From: Paracoccaceae bacterium
GTDB lineage: Bacteria > Pseudomonadota > Alphaproteobacteria > Rhodobacterales > Rhodobacteraceae
Reading direction: 5' to 3'
DNA: 5,580 nt
Assembly: GCA_007134805.1 (NCBI GenBank)
Contig: SLKB01000030.1
Location: 1-5,580 of the forward strand
The notes under the pieces were generated by a model. It was given only the letters and a program-made list of their open reading frames with translations. It did no database searches and was not told where the DNA came from. This document shows positions 1-5,580 of the stretch, one piece after another. The number at the start of each line of letters is the position of its first letter. Position 1 is the first letter of the stretch. The position numbers were made by a program, and so were the translations under genes.

Positions 1-182
1 CGCGCCTCGAGCCCCTTGGAACCCGCAAAGATGGCCAGCAGCACCATCAGCGCAGCCGTCGCCCAGAGGATCGGCTCTGCGAGCTTGTCCTTGCCGCCAT
101 AGACGCCGACCATCAACGCAGCCATGGCAAAGAGGGCGAGGAGAATCTCGGGCAGGGCCGTGTTCAGATCTGCTGCGATCAT
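1..182 (-). CDS. nuoN: NADH-quinone oxidoreductase subunit N, N-terminal fragment (partial at window edge)
   Basis: Membrane subunit of complex I, one of three antiporter-like proton-pumping subunits. Only the first 60 codons are in the window; the gene runs off at base 1. The ATG is at 182-180. The product begins MIAADLNTALPEILLALFAM and continues through a second hydrophobic stretch at about residues 36-53. The PE-(I/V)-LLA motif in the first helix, followed by a short Gly-Gly-Lys-Asp-Lys linker, is typical of alphaproteobacterial NuoN as I remember it. The gene lies 11 bases after the nuoM stop. A GAAAGG Shine-Dalgarno sits at 195-190 with a 7-base spacer and overlaps the nuoM TGA, which suggests coupled translation. 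The pump residues (Glu and Lys in the middle helices) lie outside the window. Position after nuoM and the N-terminal sequence agree, so the identification is firm despite the short fragment. Confidence 0.94.
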   Translation of the reverse strand, partial: MIAADLNTALPEILLALFAMAALMVGVYGGKDKLAEPILWATAALMVLLAIFAGSKGLEA

Positions 183-193
183 CGCGGGACCTT

Positions 194-1735
194 TCAGTTC
201 TGTGCAATCTGCGTGGCGGCCTCATGGGCCTGCAACGCCAGCGTATGCCCCTCGACCAGTGCCGAGACCGAAGGGCCGATGATATCAGTGACGAGCGCGG
301 GATAGACGCCGAGAAGCAGGGTCATCACGACAAGCGGCGCGATCAGACCTTTCTCGCGGCGGTCCATATCCTTCATGGATTTGAGCGATTCCTTGATCAA
401 CTCACCCATAACCACCCGCCGGTAGAGCCAGAGCGCATAGCCCGCCGAGAGGATCACCCCGGTCGCCGCGAAGAAGGCAACCCATGTGTTAACCTGATAG
501 ACGCCCATGAAGGTCAGAAACTCGCCCACGAAGCCGCTCGTGCCCGGCAGACCAACATTGGCCATGGTAAAGAGCAGGAACACGGCCGCATAGACCGGCA
601 TCCGGTTGATGAGCCCGCCATAGGCCGCGATCTCGCGCGTGTGCATCCGATCATAGATCACGCCCACTGCAAGGAAGAGCGCGCCCGAGATGAAGCCGTG
701 GCTGATCATCTGGAAAATTGCCCCATCGACGCCTTGCTGGTTCGCCGCGAAGATCCCCATGGTCACAAAGCCCATATGTGCCACCGAGGAATAGGCGATG
801 AGCTTCTTCATGTCGGTCTGCATCAGCGCGACAAGCGAGGTATAGACGATCGCGATCGCCGAAAGCCACAGCACGAGCGGTGCGAAGATATCGCTCGCCA
901 CCGGGAACATCGGCAACGAAAACCGCAGGAAGCCATAGCCGCCCATCTTCAGCAGCACGGCGGCCAGAATGACCGATCCCGCGGTGGGCGCCTGCACATG
1001 CGCATCGGGCAGCCAGGTGTGGACAGGCCACATCGGCATCTTGACCGCGAAGCTTGCGAAGAAGGCCAGCCACAGCAGCGACTGCATGCCGCCGATGATC
1101 TGCCAACCAGCTAGGCTGATCGTCTCGGTGCTGAACTGATGGTCCAGCAATGTCGGAATGTCGGTGGTGCCGGCATCGACATACATCGCGATCATCGCAA
1201 CCAGCATCAGCACCGAGCCGAGGAACGTGTAGAGAAAGAACTTGAAGGCTGCATAGATTCGGTCCTTGCCGCCCCAGATCCCGATGATCAGGAACATCGG
1301 GATCAGACCCGCCTCGAAGAACAGATAGAAGAGCACCAGATCGAGCGCCGTGAAGACACCGATCATCAGGGTCTCCAGAAGCAGGAAGGCGATCATGTAG
1401 TCCTTGACCCGATGCGTCACGTTCCAGCAGGCGCCGATGGTGATGGGCATGAGGAAGGTCGTAAGCATCACGAACAGGATCGAGATCCCATCCACCCCCA
1501 TCTTGTAGGTGAAGCCCATGATCCAGTCATGTTCCTCGACGAACTGGAAGCCAGTGTCCTGCGGATCGAAGCCGATCAGGAGTATGAGCGAGGCCGCGAA
1601 AGTCGCAACCGTCGCAACCAGCGCCACCCATTTGGCGTTCTGTTGCGCGGCCTCATCCTCTCCGCGCAGGAAGATCGCGAGGATCGCGGCCGCAATCGCC
1701 GGGGTGAAGGTGATTATGGACAGGAGGTTCAGCAT
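194..1735 (-). CDS. nuoM: NADH-quinone oxidoreductase subunit M
   Basis: Antiporter-like membrane subunit of complex I that forms one proton channel between NuoN and NuoL. The 513-residue product is close to the E. coli length (about 509) and is almost wholly hydrophobic helices. Visible hallmark residues are Glu141 in FFEAGLIPM, Lys232 in [16 protein letters not shown], Lys263 in [12 protein letters not shown], His346 in ISHGF and Glu405 in GFVGEF. By known structure-function work on E. coli NuoM, the Glu141, Lys232, Lys263 and Glu405 equivalents belong to the charged proton-translocation axis. The ATG at 1735 shares its A with the nuoL TGA (TGATG), and a strong GGAGG lies 9 bases upstream inside nuoL, so the start is well supported. 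The stop TGA at 196-194 is followed 11 bases later by nuoN. The C-terminal tail after about residue 485 is polar and Ala/Gln-rich, as is common at the end of this family. Nothing is broken or missing. Confidence 0.98.
   Translation of the reverse strand: MLNLLSIITFTPAIAAAILAIFLRGEDEAAQQNAKWVALVATVATFAASLILLIGFDPQDTGFQFVEEHDWIMGFTYKMGVDGISILFVMLTTFLMPITIGACWNVTHRVKDYMIAFLLLETLMIGVFTALDLVLFYLFFEAGLIPMFLIIGIWGGKDRIYAAFKFFLYTFLGSVLMLVAMIAMYVDAGTTDIPTLLDHQFSTETISLAGWQIIGGMQSLLWLAFFASFAVKMPMWPVHTWLPDAHVQAPTAGSVILAAVLLKMGGYGFLRFSLPMFPVASDIFAPLVLWLSAIAIVYTSLVALMQTDMKKLIAYSSVAHMGFVTMGIFAANQQGVDGAIFQMISHGFISGALFLAVGVIYDRMHTREIAAYGGLINRMPVYAAVFLLFTMANVGLPGTSGFVGEFLTFMGVYQVNTWVAFFAATGVILSAGYALWLYRRVVMGELIKESLKSMKDMDRREKGLIAPLVVMTLLLGVYPALVTDIIGPSVSALVEGHTLALQAHEAATQIAQN
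1277..1304. repeat. Perfect 10-bp inverted repeat inside nuoM
   Basis: Arms GATCCCGATG (1277-1286) and CATCGGGATC (1295-1304) are exact reverse complements separated by 8 bases. They lie in the part of nuoM that encodes the conserved [13 protein letters not shown] segment (about residues 144-156). There is no U-tract after the stem, so it is not an intrinsic terminator. It could form a hairpin in the mRNA, but the two arms mostly reflect codon choice for Ile-Pro-Met and Ile-Gly-Ile. Confidence 0.4.
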
Positions 1736-3699
1736 CAGTTCGATCCTCCGGCCAGCGTCACGAAGGTCACGATCACGAGGATCCCCAGCACCATGGCAAA
1801 GGCGTAGTGGTAGACGAAGCCCGACTGCGCGCGCCCTGCAAGCCGGGTAAAGAACGGCACGATCCCCATGGCCAGCCCGTTGATGCCGCCATCGATCACC
1901 TTGCCGTCACCTTTTTTCCAGAGGAACTCGCCGATGTATTTCGCGGGACGCACAAAGGCGAACTCGTAGATCTCGTCGAAATACCATTTGTTGAGGATGA
2001 ACTGATAGGCGCCGGGGAAGGTCGCCGCCAGCCGCCCCGGAAGGGATGTGTCGCGGATGTAGAAAAGCCACGCCAGCCCCAGCCCGGCGAGCATCGCGAT
2101 GAAGGGCGAGACCTTGACCCAGCCGGGCACGTAATGCGCTAGGCTCACAAGATCATTGTCCTCTGCCATGAAGATCGCCGCGCCGAAATACGCGCGCACC
2201 TGCTCGGTCGAGCCGAAGAACGGCCCGTAGAACACCATCCCCGCCAGCACCGAACCCACAGCCAGCACGGCAAGCGGGATCAGCATGGTCTGCGGGCTTT
2301 CATGGGCGTGCTCATGCGTGTGCTTGTCGCCGCGCGGTTCGCCCCAGAAGGTCAGGAACATCAGCCGCCAGCTGTAGAAGCTCGTCATGAAGGCCGCCAG
2401 AACGAGAATCGCGAACGCATATGTCGTGCCCGACGCAAAGACCGATTCGATGATCGCGTCTTTTGATACAAACCCGGCAAACCCGATCATCGTGAGCGGA
2501 ATACCCACGCCCGTGATCGCAAGCGTCCCGATCAGCATGGCGTAGAAGGTATAGGGCAGCTTGTCTTTCAGCCCGCCGTAATTGCGCATGTCCTGCTCAT
2601 GATGCATCCCGTGGATGACCGAGCCCGCGCCAAGAAACAGCATCGCCTTGAAGAAGGCATGCGTCAGCAGGTGGAACATGGCGACCGAATAGACGCCCAC
2701 GCCCGCAGCGACGAACATGAAGCCGAGCTGCGAACAGGTCGAATAGGCGATGACGCGCTTGATGTCGTTCTGCACGAGACCCACTGTTGCGGCAAAGAAT
2801 GCGGTCATGGCGCCGATGAAGACGACGAACTCCATCACCTGGGGCGTGTATTCCATCAAGGGTGACATGCGTGCCACCAGGAAGACGCCGGCCGTGACCA
2901 TGGTCGCGGCGTGGATCAGCGCCGAGACCGGTGTCGGACCTTCCATCGCATCGGGCAACCAGGTGTGCAGGAAAAGCTGCGCCGATTTGCCCATCGCGCC
3001 CACAAACAACAGGAAGGCGATCAGATTGGCCGCGTTCCAGTCAGTCCACAGGAAGCGCACATCTGTTTCGGCCAGTTCCGGCACGGCTGCAAAAAAGTCG
3101 TCATACTGGATCGAGTCGACCAGGAAGAAGATCACCATCAGCGCGAGGATCAGCCCCATGTCACCCACGCGGTTGACGATGAACGCCTTCATTGCAGCGG
3201 CGCCGGCGCTCTGCTTGCGGAAATAGAAGCCGATCAGCAGGTAGGACGCAAGCCCCACCCCTTCCCAGCCGAAGAACAACTGAACGAGGTTGTCGGCCGT
3301 CACCAGCATCAGCATGGCAAAGGTGAAGAGCGACAGATACGCGAAGAAGCGCGGGCGGTAGCTCTCGTCCTCGTGGAAATTGTCGTCATGCGCCATGTAG
3401 CCGAAGGAATACAGGTGCACGAGCGCCGCGACAGTGGTGATCACGATCAGCATCACTGCTGTCAACCGGTCGAGCCGGATCGCCCAGTCACCCACCAGCG
3501 CGCCGGAATCGATCCAGCGCATCAGCGTGATCTGCTGCACCGAGCCGTCATGCGTGAGAAAGATCACCCAGGACAGGAAGGCCGAGAGGAACAGAAGCGC
3601 GGTCGCCACGATCTGCGCCGGGCGCTCACCGATCACCCGCCAGAAGAGCCCTGCAATGATCGCCCCCAGAAGCGGCGCAAGAAGAACAGTTACCGCCAT
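1735..3699 (-). CDS. nuoL: NADH-quinone oxidoreductase subunit L
   Basis: Distal antiporter-like proton-pumping subunit of the complex I membrane arm, 654 residues. The E. coli protein has 613; longer forms are usual in alphaproteobacteria. Visible family marks are Glu146 in [16 protein letters not shown], Asp180 in VNRVGD, Lys238 in GKSAQ, then [20 protein letters not shown] with His263, Lys351 in [10 protein letters not shown], and Lys413-Asp414 in FVSKD. These match the charged residues used for proton transfer in E. coli NuoL. The region from about 560 to 620 should be the long lateral helix that runs along NuoM and NuoN, with a last membrane helix near 630-650. A histidine-rich loop (HTHEHAHE, 460-467) sits between helices. 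The ATG at 3699 has GAAAGG 9 bases upstream, lying inside the end of nuoK; the nuoK stop is 5 bases away. The TGA overlaps the nuoM ATG by one base. Intact. Confidence 0.98.
   Translation of the reverse strand: MAVTVLLAPLLGAIIAGLFWRVIGERPAQIVATALLFLSAFLSWVIFLTHDGSVQQITLMRWIDSGALVGDWAIRLDRLTAVMLIVITTVAALVHLYSFGYMAHDDNFHEDESYRPRFFAYLSLFTFAMLMLVTADNLVQLFFGWEGVGLASYLLIGFYFRKQSAGAAAMKAFIVNRVGDMGLILALMVIFFLVDSIQYDDFFAAVPELAETDVRFLWTDWNAANLIAFLLFVGAMGKSAQLFLHTWLPDAMEGPTPVSALIHAATMVTAGVFLVARMSPLMEYTPQVMEFVVFIGAMTAFFAATVGLVQNDIKRVIAYSTCSQLGFMFVAAGVGVYSVAMFHLLTHAFFKAMLFLGAGSVIHGMHHEQDMRNYGGLKDKLPYTFYAMLIGTLAITGVGIPLTMIGFAGFVSKDAIIESVFASGTTYAFAILVLAAFMTSFYSWRLMFLTFWGEPRGDKHTHEHAHESPQTMLIPLAVLAVGSVLAGMVFYGPFFGSTEQVRAYFGAAIFMAEDNDLVSLAHYVPGWVKVSPFIAMLAGLGLAWLFYIRDTSLPGRLAATFPGAYQFILNKWYFDEIYEFAFVRPAKYIGEFLWKKGDGKVIDGGINGLAMGIVPFFTRLAGRAQSGFVYHYAFAMVLGILVIVTFVTLAGGSN
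1745..1749 (-). promoter_or_regulatory. Ribosome binding site for nuoM
   Basis: mRNA-sense GGAGG, 9 bases before the nuoM ATG. It is formed by the Gly-Gly codons near the end of nuoL. Together with the TGATG stop/start overlap it fixes the nuoM start and suggests that ribosomes finishing nuoL reinitiate on nuoM. Confidence 0.65.
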
Positions 3700-3704
3700 C
3701 GGGA

Positions 3705-4010
3705 TCAGCCTTTCATCACATTGACGTCTTCGACATCAATCGTGCCACGGTTGCGGAAGAAGCACACGAGGATCGCAAGCCCGATCGCCGCCTCGGCTGC
3801 AGCCACGGTCAGCACGAACATGGTAAAGACCTGCCCGACCAGATCGTTCAGGAAGGCCGAGAACGCGATCAGGTTGATATTGACAGACAACAGCATCAAC
3901 TCGATCGACATCAGGATGATGATGATGTTCTTGCGGTTCAGGAAGATCCCGAAGATGCCGATGACGAACAGTGCCGCCGCAACTGTCAGGTAATGTTCAA
4001 GTCCAACCAT
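3705..4010 (-). CDS. nuoK: NADH-quinone oxidoreductase subunit K
   Basis: Small membrane subunit of complex I with three transmembrane helices, 101 residues, the usual family length. It joins the quinone-site subunits to the antiporter-like pumps. Glu37 (LMSIELML, helix 2) and Glu73 ([11 protein letters not shown], helix 3) correspond to E. coli Glu36 and Glu72, which are needed for energy coupling. The cytoplasmic Arg26-Lys27-Asn28 loop also fits the family. I chose the ATG at 4010, giving [10 protein letters not shown], because GAGGGGG lies 4 bases before it. A longer reading from a TTG at 4028 would add six residues and place the start upstream of that Shine-Dalgarno. The gene follows nuoJ after a 73-base spacer and ends 5 bases before nuoL, whose Shine-Dalgarno lies within its last codons. 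An in-frame run of four ATC codons encodes Ile-Ile-Ile-Ile in helix 2. Confidence 0.97.
   Translation of the reverse strand: MVGLEHYLTVAAALFVIGIFGIFLNRKNIIIILMSIELMLLSVNINLIAFSAFLNDLVGQVFTMFVLTVAAAEAAIGLAILVCFFRNRGTIDVEDVNVMKG
3709..3714 (-). promoter_or_regulatory. Ribosome binding site for nuoL
   Basis: mRNA-sense GAAAGG, 9 bases before the nuoL ATG and inside the last codons of nuoK. The same hexamer serves nuoN at 195-190. It supports the ATG at 3699 as the start. Confidence 0.55.
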
Positions 4011-4014
4011 GAGG

Positions 4015-4021
4015 CCCCCTC
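4015..4021 (-). promoter_or_regulatory. Ribosome binding site deciding the nuoK start
   Basis: mRNA-sense GAGGGGG ending 4 bases before the ATG at 4010. It lies downstream of the alternative TTG at 4028, so it favours the 101-residue NuoK over the 107-residue form. Confidence 0.55.
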
Positions 4022-4057
4022 GTGCCAATTGGTGTGGGGCGTGTTTGCGCGCCCTCT

Positions 4058-4081
4058 TTCTGTCCTCAGCCCCCGCGGGCT
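4058..4081 (-). repeat. Hairpin plus GGACAGAA element in the nuoJ-nuoK spacer
   Basis: In mRNA sense a 5-bp stem with a 4-base loop (AGCCC-GCGG-GGGCT, 4081-4068) begins two bases after the nuoJ stop. Two bases later comes GGACAGAA (4065-4058), then a purine-rich AGAGGG. The same arrangement, with identical octamer and identical 2-base gap, occurs in the nuoI-nuoJ spacer at 4717-4742. No U-tract follows, so it is not an intrinsic terminator. A second weak stem (GGGCGCG / CACGCCC, one mismatch) lies further on in this 73-base spacer. Function unknown; it could be an RNA processing or stability signal, or chance. Confidence 0.35.
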
Positions 4082-4083
4082 TG

Positions 4084-4701
4084 TCAGCCGAGACCCTGGC
4101 CCGGCTTCACATCCTTCAACTCCATCGCCTTGGCCGGATCGCGATGCATCTGCGCGATGACGTTCTGACGCTTGATGTCCTTGCGGTGGCGCAAGGTCAA
4201 CACGATGGCTCCGATCATTGCCACGAGCAGGATCAGACCCGCGACCTGGAACAGCAGAAAATACTGATCATAGATGATCATGCCCAAGGCCTTGGTGTTG
4301 TGCACCTCATCGAGATCCGGTGTGGGCGCCTGGCGCAGCGCTGCCGCGCCGTCGGCTTCCTGCCACGACCCGAACAGAAGCGCCATCTGCATCAGAAGCA
4401 CCAGTCCCACAAGCCCGGCGATGGGGAAATATCGCGCCATCTCGCCTTTCAGCGCGGCGAAATCGATATCGAGCATCATCACGACAAAGAGGAACAGCAC
4501 CGCGACCGCCCCCACATAGACAATGATCAGCAGCATCGCGATGAATTCGGCGCCCAGCAGCACGAACATGCCCGCAGCCGACAGGAAGGTAAGGATCAAC
4601 CACAGAACCGAATGCACCGGATTGCGCGCGATCGTTACCAGAAAACCGGCACCCAGCAACGTGACCGCAAAGGCGTAGAATGTGATATCGGCGATCCCCA
4701 T
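4084..4701 (-). CDS. nuoJ: NADH-quinone oxidoreductase subunit J
   Basis: Membrane subunit of complex I with five predicted helices, 205 residues against about 184 in E. coli. It packs between the quinone-chamber subunits and NuoK. The third helix carries the signature [16 protein letters not shown] (Tyr62 to Leu77), known in structures to hold a pi-bulge that changes during turnover. [12 protein letters not shown] (26-37) and [10 protein letters not shown] (50-59) are also typical. A polar loop (about 112-140) ending NTKALG precedes helix 4, and helix 5 ends near 170. The last 35 residues are a charged cytoplasmic tail finishing VKPGQGLG, which accounts for the extra length and is usual in alphaproteobacteria from memory. 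The ATG at 4701 has AGAAGGAAGG upstream. Spacers of 66 bases before and 73 bases after make it the least tightly packed gene of the set. Confidence 0.97.
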   Translation of the reverse strand: MGIADITFYAFAVTLLGAGFLVTIARNPVHSVLWLILTFLSAAGMFVLLGAEFIAMLLIIVYVGAVAVLFLFVVMMLDIDFAALKGEMARYFPIAGLVGLVLLMQMALLFGSWQEADGAAALRQAPTPDLDEVHNTKALGMIIYDQYFLLFQVAGLILLVAMIGAIVLTLRHRKDIKRQNVIAQMHRDPAKAMELKDVKPGQGLG

Positions 4702-4710
4702 GACGCTCGG

Positions 4711-4720
4711 CCTTCCTTCT
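4711..4720 (-). promoter_or_regulatory. Ribosome binding site for nuoJ
   Basis: mRNA-sense AGAAGGAAGG, ending 9 bases before the nuoJ ATG at 4701. Its first bases overlap the end of the GGACAGAA octamer of the adjacent hairpin element, so that structure could affect nuoJ initiation. Confidence 0.55.
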
Positions 4721-4742
4721 GTCCCTGCCGGGCTGCCCCGGC
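4717..4742 (-). repeat. Hairpin plus GGACAGAA element in the nuoI-nuoJ spacer
   Basis: In mRNA sense a perfect 6-bp GC stem with a 4-base loop (GCCGGG-GCAG-CCCGGC, 4742-4727) is followed after two bases by GGACAGAA (4724-4717), which runs into the nuoJ Shine-Dalgarno. The nuoJ-nuoK spacer carries the same layout at 4058-4081. There is no U-tract, so termination is unlikely. The 66-base spacer otherwise holds only the palindrome GGTACC (4759-4764). Confidence 0.4.
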
Positions 4743-4767
4743 GTCTGTCGTCTGCTCTGGTACCGGA

Positions 4768-5262
<495 letters not shown>

Positions 5263-5478
5263 TCACCCTCCGATCTTTGCCTCGAGAAGTTCGACGCGCT
5301 TGTCGATCTGTCCGATGACGGCGCGCAATCCGAACATCATCGTCTTGTGGCCGTGCAACTGGCGTTCCAACTCGTCATATTCCGCGTCGACCACGCCGAA
5401 TTGCATGCTCAACCGGCCGAGGTCTTCGCGAAACTGCCGCAATTGCGCGAGCATGATGCGCTCTGCTGCCTCACCCAT
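5263..5478 (-). CDS. Small helical/coiled-coil protein of unknown function between nuoH and nuoI
   Basis: I do not recognise this 71-residue product. It begins MGEAAERIMLAQLRQF and ends KIGG. It is charged, lacks a signal peptide, membrane helix or cysteines, and looks almost wholly helical, with leucine/isoleucine spaced as in short coiled coils in two blocks (about 8-41 and 51-69, the latter containing IDKRVELLEAKI). That pattern resembles small alphaproteobacterial coiled-coil hypothetical proteins. Support for being real: it fills the space between nuoH and nuoI with 3-base gaps on both sides, and its last two Gly codons form the nuoI Shine-Dalgarno, a fit expected of a translated operon member. 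Against: its own Shine-Dalgarno is weak (GTGGGGG, 8-base spacer), and short ORFs are common in GC-rich DNA. A start at Met9 (5454) is possible. Related Paracoccus and Rhodobacter capsulatus nuo clusters are known to contain unidentified reading frames; whether this matches one cannot be told here. Confidence 0.65.
   Translation of the reverse strand: MGEAAERIMLAQLRQFREDLGRLSMQFGVVDAEYDELERQLHGHKTMMFGLRAVIGQIDKRVELLEAKIGG
5266..5271 (-). promoter_or_regulatory. Ribosome binding site for nuoI
   Basis: mRNA-sense GGAGGG with a 6-base spacer to the nuoI ATG, the strongest Shine-Dalgarno in the window. It is encoded by the terminal Gly-Gly codons of the small upstream ORF, whose TGA lies within the spacer. 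It supports the ATG at 5259 rather than the internal Met14. Confidence 0.65.
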
Positions 5479-5481
5479 CGC

Positions 5482-5580
5482 TCACGCCCCCACGGCCCAG
5501 CGGGCCCAGAAGCCGCCCAACACTTCGAACTTTGCAAGGAACGCCACGACCACGACCCAAGCCAGTGACAGCGGCAAGAA
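5482..5580 (-). CDS. nuoH: NADH-quinone oxidoreductase subunit H, C-terminal fragment (partial at window edge)
   Basis: Last 32 codons and TGA stop (5484-5482) of the membrane subunit that forms the quinone chamber with NuoB and NuoD. The visible residues begin [20 protein letters not shown]. The FLP-x-(S/T)-LAWVV motif is characteristic of the final transmembrane helix of NuoH, and a short Gly/Trp/Arg-rich tail ends AVGA. The start and the quinone-site residues lie beyond base 5580. The stop is 3 bases before the small ORF. Position directly upstream of nuoI matches the standard nuo order, so the assignment is firm although only about a tenth of the protein is present. Confidence 0.93.
   Translation of the reverse strand, partial: FLPLSLAWVVVVAFLAKFEVLGGFWARWAVGA

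Noticed and set aside
224..1807. Plus-strand open frames of 296 and 222 codons opposite nuoM
   Set aside because: Same antisense artefact: charged low-complexity translations facing intact nuoM, with no support for expression.
1912..1917. Run of six A (mRNA sense) in nuoL as a possible programmed frameshift site
   Set aside because: The run reads AAA AAA GGT in frame, which does not match the A-AAA-AAG phasing of a slippery heptamer, and NuoL continues intact on both sides.
3915..3926. Four tandem ATC triplets (mRNA sense) in nuoK as a microsatellite
   Set aside because: It is short and encodes conserved hydrophobic Ile residues of helix 2, so codon preference explains it.
2911..3993. A plus-strand open frame of 360 codons opposite nuoL and nuoK
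   Set aside because: Antisense shadow of nuoL/nuoK with a low-complexity, His/Arg/Gln-rich translation and no family resemblance.
4011..4028. Longer nuoK start at TTG (4028)
   Set aside because: The Shine-Dalgarno lies between this codon and the ATG at 4010, and the shorter product matches the usual 101-residue family length.
4025..4032. Palindrome CCAATTGG in the nuoJ-nuoK spacer as an operator or internal promoter
   Set aside because: It is only 8 bases, has no adjacent recognisable -35/-10 elements, and sits just ahead of the nuoK Shine-Dalgarno inside an operon. Chance is the likely explanation.
4727..4742. GC-rich hairpin after nuoI as an intrinsic terminator
   Set aside because: No U-tract follows the stem, and the operon continues directly into nuoJ.

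Overview
The window is one uninterrupted stretch of a respiratory complex I (proton-pumping NADH:ubiquinone oxidoreductase, NDH-1) operon. All genes lie on the minus strand, so transcription runs from base 5580 towards base 1. In transcription order it holds: the 3' end of nuoH, a small 71-codon open reading frame, nuoI, nuoJ, nuoK, nuoL, nuoM and the 5' end of nuoN. The order H-I-J-K-L-M-N is the canonical bacterial order. High GC content, the NuoI sequence (which from memory closely resembles Paracoccus/Rhodobacter proteins) and the style of NuoL and NuoN point to an alphaproteobacterium, most likely Rhodobacterales (Rhodobacteraceae / Roseobacter group). That placement is inference, not a database result.

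Layout. Bases 5482-5580 are the NuoH C-terminus (quinone-site membrane subunit). Bases 5263-5478 are a predicted helical or coiled-coil small protein of unknown role. Bases 4768-5259 are NuoI, carrying two [4Fe-4S] clusters. NuoJ (4084-4701) and NuoK (3705-4010) follow. NuoL (1735-3699) and NuoM (194-1735) are the large antiporter-like proton-pumping subunits. Bases 1-182 are the start of NuoN, the third one. Together these genes encode the end of the peripheral-arm electron wire (NuoI) and nearly all of the membrane arm. Electrons pass from N6a/N6b in NuoI to quinone at the NuoH interface, and the energy is relayed through NuoJ/K to the pumps NuoN, M and L.

Gene packing is uneven. The junctions H/small ORF/I and K/L/M/N are very tight: gaps of 3, 3, 5 and 11 bases, plus a one-base TGATG overlap at L/M. 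The I/J and J/K junctions have spacers of 66 and 73 bases. Each of these two spacers contains a short GC-rich hairpin followed, two bases later, by the same octamer GGACAGAA (mRNA sense). No promoter, intrinsic terminator, RNA gene, mobile element or CRISPR array was seen. No stretch longer than 300 bases lacks a gene.

This is mostly an ordinary housekeeping region and I see no undescribed multi-gene system. The items worth a second look are the small ORF between nuoH and nuoI and the paired hairpin/octamer elements.
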